Shown in pieces: positions 17,110 to 25,856 of a stretch of 33,691 nucleotides of DNA (position 1 is the stretch's first letter; the number at the start of each line of letters is the position of its first letter). The translations under genes were made by a program, and so were the position numbers. The notes below the pieces were generated by a model. It was not told the DNA's origin. It searched no databases and worked only from the letters and a program-made list of their open reading frames with translations. The DNA lies in assembly GCA_913062675.1 (NCBI GenBank), contig CAJXWR010000014.1, positions 1-33,691 on the forward strand, in the 5' to 3' direction. Source of the DNA: an uncultured Trueperaceae bacterium. GTDB taxonomy: Bacteria; Deinococcota; Deinococci; Deinococcales; Trueperaceae.

Positions 17110-18675
17110 TTACTGCTTCGTGACGGTTGCGAGACGGACGTAGTACTCGGCGGGGTGCGGCACGTAGCCTTCCACCCAGTCCTGCACGACGACCGTTTCG
17201 CGCGTCTGGTAGATGGGAACCCAGACGACGTCCTCGACGATTTGCTGCTGCGCAGCGGCGTACGCTGCGAGACGCGCCTCAGGGTCGAGGTTTACGCGCG
17301 CTTCGTTGAGCAGCGCGTCCACCTCGGGGTTCGCGTAGTGAGCACGGTTCGTGCCAAAGCCCTGGTGGAAGTTGGTGTAGAGACCGAAGTCGGCGTCCCC
17401 CGTAACCGTGACCCAACCCATGGTGAACATGTTGTAGTCAACTTCCTCGAGCGCGAGTGCACTGAGGTACGCGCCCCATTCGCGTTGCACGTAATCGATG
17501 GTCACGCCAATCTCGCGAAGTTGGGCGGCGACCGTTTCGCTGACTTCCTTGTCCTTGAGGTCACGGCCGACCGATGCCCATTGCACGAGGCGGAGCGGTT
17601 CGCCATTCGCATCGACGAGTTGGCCTTGCGCGTTCTGCTCGTAGCCTGCCTCGGCGAAGAGTTCGAGCGCGCGTTCGGGATCGTAGGCATAGCGTTCGAC
17701 GACGTCGGTTTCGGCGTAACCGAAAACGCCGGTGGCGAGCACACCCTTGGCGGGCTCCATGGCGTCCTCGACGACGAAGGCGTTAATCGAGTCGACGTCG
17801 ATGGCGTGTGCGATGGCCTGACGGATGCGCGGGTCGCCGGTCGGCTCCTGCGTGAAGTTGAGGCCGATGTACACGATGCGCAGGCCGGGCGTGTCGTAGA
17901 CCTTGTAGCTGGGGTCCTCGCGAATCATCGGAAGTTCTGCCGGGGCTGCGCGGAGAAGCATGTCCGCGTCACCTCGAATGAACGAGAGCATGCGTGCACC
18001 TTCCTCGGGCACGACGCGGAACTCGACCTCCTGAATCTCGGGCACGTCCCCGTGGAACGCTTCGTTGCGCTCGAGAAGGATGTACTCGTTCGTTTGCCAC
18101 TCGACGAACTTGAAGGGACCCGTACCCACAGGGTTACGTCCAAACTCGTCGCCATACTGCTCGACGGCCGTTGGGCTGACGATGCCGACGACGAACACCA
18201 TGCTTAGGTGGTTGAGGAGAGGTCCAAGTGGACCGTCGGTGACGATGTCGACCGTATAGTCGTCCACGACCTCTGCGCCAACGATTGGGCCGAGCCAGGA
18301 GGCGCCGCGGGCGGGCGATTCAGGGTTCAGGACGCGCTCGAGCGTGAACTTGACGGCATCGGCGTTGAAGGGCGTGCCGTCGTGGAAGGTCACGCCTTCC
18401 TTGAGGTAGAAGCGCATGCGTTCCTCGTCGATGCGCTCCCACGAGGTGGCGAGCCCGGGTTGGATCTCCATGTTCTCGTCGAGGACCACGAGAGTTTCGT
18501 AGATGTTGTTGTAGACCCACACTTCGGGCGCCGTCGTGGCGCGTTGCGGGTCGAGCGAAATGGCGTCACTTGGACGCACGATGACGAGACGGTCGTCTTG
18601 CGCCATCGTGACTCCCAGAAGAGCGACGAGGACCAAGACGAGTGCCAACACGGTAGGGCGGAAGGACCAACGCAT
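17110..18675 (-). CDS. ABC transporter substrate-binding protein, family 5 (DppA/OppA-like)
   Basis: Signal peptide 'LALVLVLVALLGVTMAQ', 'SDAISLDPQRATTAPEVWVYNNIYETLV', 'FYLKEGVTFHDGTPFNADAVKFTLER', 'NPVGTGPFKFVEW'. Confidence 0.94.
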   Translation of the reverse strand: MRWSFRPTVLALVLVLVALLGVTMAQDDRLVIVRPSDAISLDPQRATTAPEVWVYNNIYETLVVLDENMEIQPGLATSWERIDEERMRFYLKEGVTFHDGTPFNADAVKFTLERVLNPESPARGASWLGPIVGAEVVDDYTVDIVTDGPLGPLLNHLSMVFVVGIVSPTAVEQYGDEFGRNPVGTGPFKFVEWQTNEYILLERNEAFHGDVPEIQEVEFRVVPEEGARMLSFIRGDADMLLRAAPAELPMIREDPSYKVYDTPGLRIVYIGLNFTQEPTGDPRIRQAIAHAIDVDSINAFVVEDAMEPAKGVLATGVFGYAETDVVERYAYDPERALELFAEAGYEQNAQGQLVDANGEPLRLVQWASVGRDLKDKEVSETVAAQLREIGVTIDYVQREWGAYLSALALEEVDYNMFTMGWVTVTGDADFGLYTNFHQGFGTNRAHYANPEVDALLNEARVNLDPEARLAAYAAAQQQIVEDVVWVPIYQTRETVVVQDWVEGYVPHPAEYYVRLATVTKQ

Positions 18676-18725
18676 CTGCCAACCTCCTTCAATGTGCGAG
18701 CCTTTGGACTTTGCTCACATTTCGA

Positions 18726-18754
18726 ATGCTATCTCAACATGTCATTTCTTGCAA
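18726..18754 (-). promoter_or_regulatory. Candidate promoter for the binding-protein gene: TTGCAA-N17-TAGCAT
   Basis: Minus-strand reading, ~50 nt upstream of the start, in an AT-rich gap. Confidence 0.45.
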
Positions 18755-18760
18755 CGTTAT

Positions 18761-19654
18761 TCATTCAGTCTCGAGTTGGGAGGACCGGGACAGGAACATG
18801 TCCATCCCCGTGTAGAGCGCCTGCGCCTCCTCGGCGACCGCTTCACCACGCTCCGGATCGAACTGCCAGACGGCATTGACGATTGCGTAGGCAAGCGCCA
18901 CGGCAGCCACCATCGATTGGTAGAACGCCGTGCTCTCCGTCGGCACGAGGAACGTCTCATCTGCAAGCCGCGCGAGGTGCGAGCCTGACGCATCGGTGAT
19001 GGCCACAAGGCGCGTCCCCTTCCCCTTGGCGTGCGTCGCCACACGCAAGTGCGACGCACGATCCCGCCAAAAACCGACGACGATCATGAGGTCCTGCGGA
19101 CCGAGGGATGCCACCTCGTGCGCGAGGAAGCTCGACCCGCGTAGCTCGAGCCGAACGTCGTAGCCAAGAAACCTGCATTGATGCGAGAGGATGTGACCCA
19201 CCGCGGCGTAACTTCCGGTCGACACGATGACCGTGCGGCGCGCCGTCGCGATGTCGCGCCCAAGCTTCACGACTTGGGCAACGTCCACCGTCTCGAGCAG
19301 GTCTTCGAGGTTGTGCGCGTCGCGCTGCAACTGCGCCGCCACATAGTCGGGATCGATGCGCGACGTGATGCGCACACGCGCCTGCTCGAGGGGTTCGAGC
19401 GTGTTCAGGTACGCGGCGCGGAGATCGCGCTTGAGCGCCCCGAAGCCCGAATATCCAAGCTCCTTGGCGGTACGAATCACCGTCGACACGCTCACGTCGA
19501 TCTGTTCGGCCATCTGCTCGATCGTCACGCTCGCCCCCGCCATGGGGTTGGAAACGAGGAACTCGAGGACGCGTTCCTGCTTGCGGCTCAGCGACCCAAT
19601 GCGCTCGGTGAGCGCAGCAGGCAAGGGATACCGATCAAGAATCGTCTCGGACAC
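18761..19654 (-). CDS. MurR/RpiR-family transcriptional regulator (HTH + SIS)
   Basis: 'LSRKQERVLEFLVSNPMAGASVTIEQMAEQIDVSVSTVIRTAKELGYSGFGALKRDL' and SIS segment 'TVIVSTGSYAAVGHILSHQCRFLGYDV'. GTG at 19654 preceded by GGAGG. Confidence 0.9.
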   Translation of the reverse strand: MSETILDRYPLPAALTERIGSLSRKQERVLEFLVSNPMAGASVTIEQMAEQIDVSVSTVIRTAKELGYSGFGALKRDLRAAYLNTLEPLEQARVRITSRIDPDYVAAQLQRDAHNLEDLLETVDVAQVVKLGRDIATARRTVIVSTGSYAAVGHILSHQCRFLGYDVRLELRGSSFLAHEVASLGPQDLMIVVGFWRDRASHLRVATHAKGKGTRLVAITDASGSHLARLADETFLVPTESTAFYQSMVAAVALAYAIVNAVWQFDPERGEAVAEEAQALYTGMDMFLSRSSQLETE

Positions 19655-19695
19655 GTCGTGACGACCTCCAGCGAGTGCACGTGGGCGCAATGCGG

Positions 19696-20469
19696 TCAAT
19701 CGATGTACTGACCCCCGTTGATGTCGGTGATCTCACCGGTGATCCATTCTGCGCCGTTCGAGGCAAAGAATAGCACCGCCATGGCGACGTCCTCCGGCTT
19801 TCCAAAGCGCGCCATGGGAATCTGCGCGAGGATTTCCTCACGGTGCGGTCCCTCGGTGATTCGCGAGGTGTTCGGCGTGTGAATCAAGCCTGGGCATACG
19901 GCGTTGACCGTCACGTGCGGCGCAAGCTCCTTCGCCAGCCCCTTCGTCAAGCCGATCACGCCACCCTTCGCCGAGGCGTACGCCGACTTGCTCACCGTGG
20001 CAGGCGGTCCCCCACCATGCTTTCCGGAGATGGAGGCGACGTTGATGATCCGCTGGTGAGGCCGGCCCTTCATTTGCGGTGCAAGCCGGTGAGCCCAAGC
20101 CCAGGCGCTCATCATGTTGCGGCGGAACGCCGTTTCGTAGTCCTCGGGCCCAATCTCGAGGAACGGCCGGGGTTCACTCCCGCCCGCGACGTTCACCAGC
20201 ACGTCAGCCTGACCAAAGGCGCCCAGCACCTCATCCGCCATGCGGCTCACGTCCTCGTAATCCGAAGCGTCACCCGTCACGGCGATGGCGCGCCGCCCAA
20301 GGCCCCGCACCTGCTCAGCCACGGCCTCGGCGGCGTCACCCCGAATGTCCACGACGGCCACGTCCGCACCCGCCTCGGCGAGCGCACGACTCGAAGCCCC
20401 ACCGATGTTGCCCCCACCACCCGTAACCACCGCTACACGTCCGGACAAGTCCACCAATGAATGTGCCAT
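19696..20469 (-). CDS. SDR family oxidoreductase
   Basis: 'RVAVVTGGGGNIGGASSRALAEAGADVAVVD', 'LVNVAGGSEPRPF', 'YASAKGGVIGLTKGLAKELAPHVTVNAVCPG', C-terminal 'GAEWITGEITDINGGQYID'. ATG 20469 preceded by AGGAGG. Confidence 0.93.
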   Translation of the reverse strand: MAHSLVDLSGRVAVVTGGGGNIGGASSRALAEAGADVAVVDIRGDAAEAVAEQVRGLGRRAIAVTGDASDYEDVSRMADEVLGAFGQADVLVNVAGGSEPRPFLEIGPEDYETAFRRNMMSAWAWAHRLAPQMKGRPHQRIINVASISGKHGGGPPATVSKSAYASAKGGVIGLTKGLAKELAPHVTVNAVCPGLIHTPNTSRITEGPHREEILAQIPMARFGKPEDVAMAVLFFASNGAEWITGEITDINGGQYID

Positions 20470-20532
20470 CGCTTCCTCCTTTGACCTCGCACTGCAACAA
20501 GTTGAGCGGAATGGAATGCAATCACGCTCATT

Positions 20533-20550
20533 TGACATATTATCGTGTCA
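20533..20550. promoter_or_regulatory. Candidate operator TGACA-N8-TGTCA in the SDR/GGT divergent intergenic region
   Basis: TGACATATTATCGTGTCA; overlaps the most AT-rich part of the divergent region. Confidence 0.35.
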
Positions 20551-20622
20551 GGTCGCTTGGTACCGCGATGCATTCCAAGGTCACCAGCACCCGCACGCGC
20601 CGCGACACACCAAGGGGGTTCC

Positions 20623-22263
20623 ATGCACACCCGATACCAACGAGACGAGCCGCCCACCAGCCAGGGAGCCATCACCGCCATGCACCCCCACGCCGCCCAC
20701 GCAGCCCGCGACGTGCTCCGCGAGGGAGGAAGCGCCCACGACGCGGCCCTCACCGCGCTGGCCACCATCTCGGTCGCGGAACCGTTCATGAGCGGACTCG
20801 GAGGCCACGGCGCCCTCCTCGTCGCCCCACCCGATGGCGCACCCTACGTCCTCGACGCCAGCGCCCGCGGACCGAGCCTCCCCTCCAACCTCCCCGCTCC
20901 CCCCCGCGGCGTGCAAGCAACACCCGTCCCCCACGCCATCGCCGGCTGGATCGGCCTGCACGGCGACGGTGGCACCCGCCCATGGAACGAACTGCTCGCA
21001 CCCGCCATCCAAGCCGCTAGGGACGGTCTTCCCGTCGCCTGGTACACCGCCCTCATGATCGCCGCGCATGCCCGCCTCGTTCACGACGATCCCGCAGCAC
21101 GCAGCATCTTCCTCGCCGAACAGGGCCTACCCCCCCAAGCGGCGAGTTCGAGTCGAACCCCCGGCGACCTTCTCATCCAACGAGACCTGGCCGACACGCT
21201 CGAGCGTGTCGCACGCCACGGGCTCCAAGAACTCACCCACGGCGAGACCGCAAGCCGCATCGCGAGCCACATGGCAACGCACGGCGGGTTCGTCACACCC
21301 GACGACCTTTCCGCCGTGACGCCAGCTCGCCCCTCAGGTCCCCTCTCGGGCCACTACCGTGGCTTCACCGTGCACGCAGGTCCCACTGCAAGTGCCGCCG
21401 CAAGCCTCATCGAAATGCTGCACATCCTCGAGCATCTCGATCCAAACCGGGTACCCCTCGGCTCCGCCGCGTACTACGCCGCGCTCGCCGATGCACAACG
21501 CGCCGCCTTCCTCGACCGCGATCAACACGGTGACCCCGACGTCACGGCAAGCCCCCTGGACGCGTACCAAGACCCAACCCTCGGAGCGCTGCGCCATGCC
21601 GACCTCCAGGCAGCCGCCGGCCAGCCCCTCCCCACGCGCGACCTGCGGTCCCCCGACTACCCCCACCGCGACCTTCCCCCCACACGGGATGCGGCGCGCG
21701 ATGGCGCCTCCACCACCCACGTCAACGTCGCGGCGCCCGACGGCACCCTCATCACCGCCACCTTCACGCTCGGCTACCCATTCGGATCCGGCATCGTCGT
21801 TCCCGGTACCGGCCTCCTCCTCGGCAACACGCTCTACCAGTTCCACGACGACGCGGCCCACCCGAACGGCTACGCCGCGGGGAAGCGCGCCGTATGGAAT
21901 GGCGCCCCCACGATCCTCACGCACCCCGACGGTACGCGCATCGCCATCGGCGCGCCCGGCGGCCCCAAGATCCCAGGCGCGCTCGCACAAGTCCTCGTCG
22001 CCCACCTCGCCTACGGCCTGTCCCCACAGCGTGCCACCGAAGTGCCGCGCATCTTCCAATCCGACGCCATCGCCTTCATTGACGACCGCGTCGACCCACA
22101 CGTGATTGACGCACTGCGCTCCCAAGGACGCGACGTGCGCCCCACCCCCGAAGGCCCCTTCCAGTCCAACTTCGCCCGCCCCAGCCTCCTCGTCCGCCAT
22201 GCTGACGGGTCCGTGCAAGGCGGCGTCGATGCACCCAGGCTCGCGACCTTCGCCCCACTCTGA
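20623..22263 (+). CDS. Gamma-glutamyltransferase family protein
   Basis: 'GGSAHDAALTALATISVAEPFMSGLGGHGALLV' and catalytic-Thr region 'GASTTHVNVAAPDGTLITATFTLGYPFGSGIVVPGTGLLLGNTL', 'IGAPGGPKIPGALAQVL'. ATG 20623 after GGGGG. Confidence 0.92.
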   Translation: MHTRYQRDEPPTSQGAITAMHPHAAHAARDVLREGGSAHDAALTALATISVAEPFMSGLGGHGALLVAPPDGAPYVLDASARGPSLPSNLPAPPRGVQATPVPHAIAGWIGLHGDGGTRPWNELLAPAIQAARDGLPVAWYTALMIAAHARLVHDDPAARSIFLAEQGLPPQAASSSRTPGDLLIQRDLADTLERVARHGLQELTHGETASRIASHMATHGGFVTPDDLSAVTPARPSGPLSGHYRGFTVHAGPTASAAASLIEMLHILEHLDPNRVPLGSAAYYAALADAQRAAFLDRDQHGDPDVTASPLDAYQDPTLGALRHADLQAAAGQPLPTRDLRSPDYPHRDLPPTRDAARDGASTTHVNVAAPDGTLITATFTLGYPFGSGIVVPGTGLLLGNTLYQFHDDAAHPNGYAAGKRAVWNGAPTILTHPDGTRIAIGAPGGPKIPGALAQVLVAHLAYGLSPQRATEVPRIFQSDAIAFIDDRVDPHVIDALRSQGRDVRPTPEGPFQSNFARPSLLVRHADGSVQGGVDAPRLATFAPL

Positions 22264-22296
22264 CGTTCCCACCCCGTTCCGGAGGAGAGGTACCCC

Positions 22297-23487
22297 ATGA
22301 CCCCACCCAGCATCCCCACCATTCACGCCCTTCGACGCCACGTGGAACGAAACCACGAGCGCGCCACCCAACGACTCAAGCAAATCGTCGATCACGACAC
22401 CCCGAGCTTCGACACGGAAGCCACGAGCGGCGCCATCACCCTCCTCCAAGGATGGTGCGAAGCCCAGGGCGCCACCGTCGACACCATCGACGCAGGGGGT
22501 GCACACGCCGACCACCTCCGTGCACGCTGGCCAGCCACCCAAGAACCTCGGAACCACCTCCTCATCCTCACGCACGTCGATACCGTGTGGCCAGGCGACG
22601 AAACCACCCGCCGACCGTTCCAACATGACGGTGATCGAGCCACCGGACCCGGCATCTTCGACATGAAGACGGGCATCATCCAAAGCCTCGAAGCCATCGA
22701 CGCCGTTCTCGCCATGCAACCCCTCGAGCACACCACCCTCACCCTCCTCGTCACCACCGACGAAGAGGTCGGCAGCCCGACCTCTCGGGACCTCATCGAA
22801 CGCGAAGCCTCAACGGCCGACGTCGTCCTCGTCACCGAACCTTCGAGCGATGCGGCCCTCAAGACCTCCAGGAAAGGTGTCGGCATGTACCGCGTGAGCG
22901 CCCATGGACGATCGGCGCACGCAGGCCTCGAACCGCAAGCAGGTCGAAGCGCCATCCTCGAGATCGCCCGACAAATTCCGCTCATCGATGCCCTCAACGA
23001 CTACGCGGTCGGCACCACCGTCACGGTCGGCGTGATTTCGGGCGGATCGGCCCGCAACGTCGTCGCCGAACGCTGCCACGTCGACGTTGACGTGCGCACC
23101 GTGACGCCTGAGGAAACACGGCGCGTGCACGAAGCCCTCCTCAACCTCCACGCCGTGGGCGAGGACGTCACCCTAGACGTCGAGGGGGGCACGAACCGGC
23201 CAGTCATGGAGCGCACCGAAGTCACGGTCCAGCTCTACCAACGCGCCGAAGCAATCGCCAATCACCTCGACGAACCCCTCAGCGAAACCGCCGTCGGGGG
23301 CGGCAGCGACGGAAACTTCACGGCGGCCCTCGGCCGCCCAACACTCGACGGACTCGGGGCGGTAGGGGGCGGTGCCCACGCGCTCCACGAGTGGATCGAC
23401 GTCCGCCGCTCCCTCATCCAACGCACCAGCCTCCTCGCCGGCCTCCTCCTCGACCTGTCCGCCACACCGCTCCAAGAATCGGCATGA
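22297..23487 (+). CDS. M20-family metallopeptidase (carboxypeptidase G2-like)
   Basis: 'LLILTHVDTVWPGDETTRRPFQHDGDRATGPGIFDMKTGIIQSLEAI', 'LLVTTDEEVGSPTSRDLIE', dimerisation segment 'GRSAHAGLEPQAGRSAI'. RBS GGAGGAGAGG. Confidence 0.92.
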   Translation: MTPPSIPTIHALRRHVERNHERATQRLKQIVDHDTPSFDTEATSGAITLLQGWCEAQGATVDTIDAGGAHADHLRARWPATQEPRNHLLILTHVDTVWPGDETTRRPFQHDGDRATGPGIFDMKTGIIQSLEAIDAVLAMQPLEHTTLTLLVTTDEEVGSPTSRDLIEREASTADVVLVTEPSSDAALKTSRKGVGMYRVSAHGRSAHAGLEPQAGRSAILEIARQIPLIDALNDYAVGTTVTVGVISGGSARNVVAERCHVDVDVRTVTPEETRRVHEALLNLHAVGEDVTLDVEGGTNRPVMERTEVTVQLYQRAEAIANHLDEPLSETAVGGGSDGNFTAALGRPTLDGLGAVGGGAHALHEWIDVRRSLIQRTSLLAGLLLDLSATPLQESA

Positions 23488-24686
23488 CGCACACGCCGTA
23501 CCGACGCCTCGCCTGGGCCTCCGCGTACGGTTTTCTCATCTCGGTCGTCCTGTCGCTCGCCCTCCCGCTCGTCACGCTGTACGCCATCGAACTCGGTGCC
23601 TCGGCCGCACTCACCGGCCTCCTCCTGACGAGCGGGTTCATCCTTCCCACCCTCGCGTCCCTCGCCATCGGACGCTGGCTCGACCGAGTCGGATCGGCAC
23701 TCGGCACGAGGCTTGGATCACTCGGCTTCGTCCTCGCCCCCCTCGCCGTCGTCACGCTTCCGTCCCTCGCCACGTTGACGATCGCCCACGTCCTCATCGG
23801 CTTGTCGCAAGTCACCAGCGTCATCGCCGTGCAGCGGTATGTGGCGACGATCTCCACCTCGCGCGAACGCAACTTCGGGTGGTTCGCGACCTTCGTCTCC
23901 ATCGGCCAGTTGCTTGGACCCATCCTCCTCGGGATTGGCCTCGACCTCCACGACTTCCGCTGGCTTCTCCTCGTCACCAGTGGCCTCGGTGCCGTCAGCC
24001 TAGCCGCCACGCTCGCCATTCCACGACGAGGTGACGCCAACGCGCCATCGAGCCCATTCGACGATGCCGTGCGTGAACCTACGCCACTCACGACGCTCTG
24101 GAGCACGCTGCGACGCCGCTCGGCCGCCACGACGCTGGCAGCGAGCTTCGCCACCCTGTTCGCGCTCGCAGTGCACCAGACCTTCTTTCCCGTCTACCTC
24201 GAGTTACGCAACGTCCCCCCAACGCTGCTCGGTTTCATCATGGCCATGCGCGGCATCGCTTCCGTGGGCGTGCGCCCCTTCCTCGCCACGCTGACCCGCC
24301 TCAGCGGCCAACACGCTCGCCTGCTGGCCGTCGCCATGATCGTGACGTGCATTGGCCTCGGCGCGGTTCCGACGACTGGGCGTGTCGCCGTCCTCGCGTT
24401 CGCTTCGTTCGCGATCGGTGCGGGAACGGGCATCGCACAACCATTAACGATGGTGATGCTGTCCAACCTTGCAGCGGCCGGTCGTCATGGCGCCATTTTG
24501 GGCTCGCGTCTAACCGTGAACTTCATTGCCATGTCCACGGCCACCCTCGTCGTGGGCGCACTCGCCACGACGTTCGGCTACGCTGCGACATTTTTCGTCG
24601 TCACCCTCATCCCACTGGGTGCCGCGATCATTCTTGCGAATCCCGGTGAAGCGTCTCGTGCATCGGGAAGGTCGCATGCCTCTTGA
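23484..24686 (+). CDS. MFS transporter
   Basis: ATGA overlap with the M20 gene; ~12 hydrophobic segments, 'SLAIGRWLDRVGSALGTRLGSLGF'. Confidence 0.88.
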   Translation: MTHTPYRRLAWASAYGFLISVVLSLALPLVTLYAIELGASAALTGLLLTSGFILPTLASLAIGRWLDRVGSALGTRLGSLGFVLAPLAVVTLPSLATLTIAHVLIGLSQVTSVIAVQRYVATISTSRERNFGWFATFVSIGQLLGPILLGIGLDLHDFRWLLLVTSGLGAVSLAATLAIPRRGDANAPSSPFDDAVREPTPLTTLWSTLRRRSAATTLAASFATLFALAVHQTFFPVYLELRNVPPTLLGFIMAMRGIASVGVRPFLATLTRLSGQHARLLAVAMIVTCIGLGAVPTTGRVAVLAFASFAIGAGTGIAQPLTMVMLSNLAAAGRHGAILGSRLTVNFIAMSTATLVVGALATTFGYAATFFVVTLIPLGAAIILANPGEASRASGRSHAS

Positions 24687-24713
24687 ACCTCGAGTCCACG
24701 AAATGGGCATGGG

Positions 24714-24972
24714 ATGATAGAGACGCGGAAAGCGAATTTCGTGGGCGCTCGCGACTCTGCAATCCACGAACTCGTCAGGGGCCTTGTTCTCGACGTCACG
24801 GGAAACAAGCTGCACTGAAGGCCAATCGGTGTCGAGCTGTGCGCGGTTCCCACGCAGGTGCACCGTTCGTGAGGCTGCCCCATGTGTGCCTTCGTATCGA
24901 GTTGAACGCGACGTGACCGACGTCGATCTCGAGGACGACCACGAAGTGCTTGACGAAAGGAAGCTTCCATGA
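24714..24972 (+). pseudogene. Degraded higB-like (RelE-type toxin) gene
   Basis: Starts 'MIETRKANFV...' but is interrupted by stops/frameshifts; another frame ends '...VTDVDLEDDHEVLDERKLP*', like the HigB C-terminus (xDVxIVDYH), overlapping the higA ATG by ATGA. Confidence 0.55.
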
Positions 24973-25274
24973 CCCTGCGCAACCCCTCCCACCCCGGCGC
25001 CATTCTCCGACACGACGTGCTCGAACCCCTCGGCATGTCCGTCACCGAGGCCGCCTCGCACCTGCACATGTCTCGCATCGCCCTGTCACGCGTCCTCAAC
25101 GGACGGGCAGCCATCAGCGCACGACTTGCCCTGCGCCTCGAACGGGCAGGCGCATCCACGGCGGATTTCTGGCTTGCGCTTCAACGCCAGTACGACCTCG
25201 CCCAAGCACGCAACGAGCCGCAACCGAACATTCACAAGCTCGAACGCTCACCTACACGCCAAACCGGTACGTAG
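24969..25274 (+). CDS. higA: HigA-family antitoxin (HTH)
   Basis: 'NPSHPGAILRHDVLEPLGMSVTEAASHLHMSRIALSRVLNGRAAISARLALRLERAGASTADFWLALQRQYDLAQAR'. Confidence 0.93.
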   Translation: MTLRNPSHPGAILRHDVLEPLGMSVTEAASHLHMSRIALSRVLNGRAAISARLALRLERAGASTADFWLALQRQYDLAQARNEPQPNIHKLERSPTRQTGT

Positions 25275-25358
25275 AAAGGCATCGTTGCGCTCGATCTTGT
25301 GCCCAACGACTCGGGACGCCCCCAGCCCCTCGCGGCAGTTTGGCCGGTCCGATACGGG

Positions 25359-25709
25359 CTAGGCCACCCGCAAGACGAACCAAAGCGTGAACGCCGCCAC
25401 CACCACATGCTGGAGTTGCAGTAGCAGCATCATGACGAACGGCGCACCCAGCCCAAGCGGCGGGAACGCCATGAAGGCCAGCACGACGAACGCGATGCCC
25501 AGGAACCAGGCGCGCCCCTGCGCCGAGCGGCGCATGAGGATGCCCGCGAGCAGGGCCCCAAGAACGGCCGGTACGAGCGAGAAGATGATGACCGGCACGA
25601 CCGTAATTGCGCTTCCTGCCGGCGAGATCACCGTGAGGTCCCACGCCCCCGCCACACTCGCGAGAAGGTAGATGGCGGCGTTGACGACGACGGATGCGAA
25701 GCCCGCCAC
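25359..25709 (-). CDS. DUF6069-like four-TM membrane protein
   Basis: Four hydrophobic segments, 'LLLQLQHVVVAAFTLWFVLRVA'. Start uncertain (GTG 25709; homology-like sequence RFLGAGLVAG extends upstream without ATG). Confidence 0.65.
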   Translation of the reverse strand: MAGFASVVVNAAIYLLASVAGAWDLTVISPAGSAITVVPVIIFSLVPAVLGALLAGILMRRSAQGRAWFLGIAFVVLAFMAFPPLGLGAPFVMMLLLQLQHVVVAAFTLWFVLRVA

Positions 25710-25843
25710 GAGACCCGCGCCGAGAAAACGTGAAAGTGACGTCGATGATTAGGCGATGATGGCCTCCTTCCCAAACTTGCCCACGGAACACCCACGGCTG
25801 AACATGACCATGTCGGCAGGGTCCGCAAACGTAGCCAGCCTGC

Positions 25844-25849
25844 TATCCT
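25844..25849 (+). promoter_or_regulatory. -10 element TATCCT, 7 nt before ATG 25857
   Basis: TATCCT-cgtcggc-ATG. Confidence 0.5.
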
Positions 25850-25856
25850 CGTCGGC

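Noticed and set aside
16041-18207. Plus-strand ORFs 16041-17123 and 17080-18207
   Set aside because: Antisense to the dppB/binding-protein genes; no family motifs.
18676-18760. RpiR palindromic operator upstream of the binding-protein gene
   Set aside because: Looked for a convincing palindrome around TGCAACGTTATTCA, but arms mismatch at several positions; only a promoter is supported.
21334-22731. 465-aa minus-strand ORF
   Set aside because: Antisense to the well-supported GGT and M20 genes; skewed composition explains the open frame.
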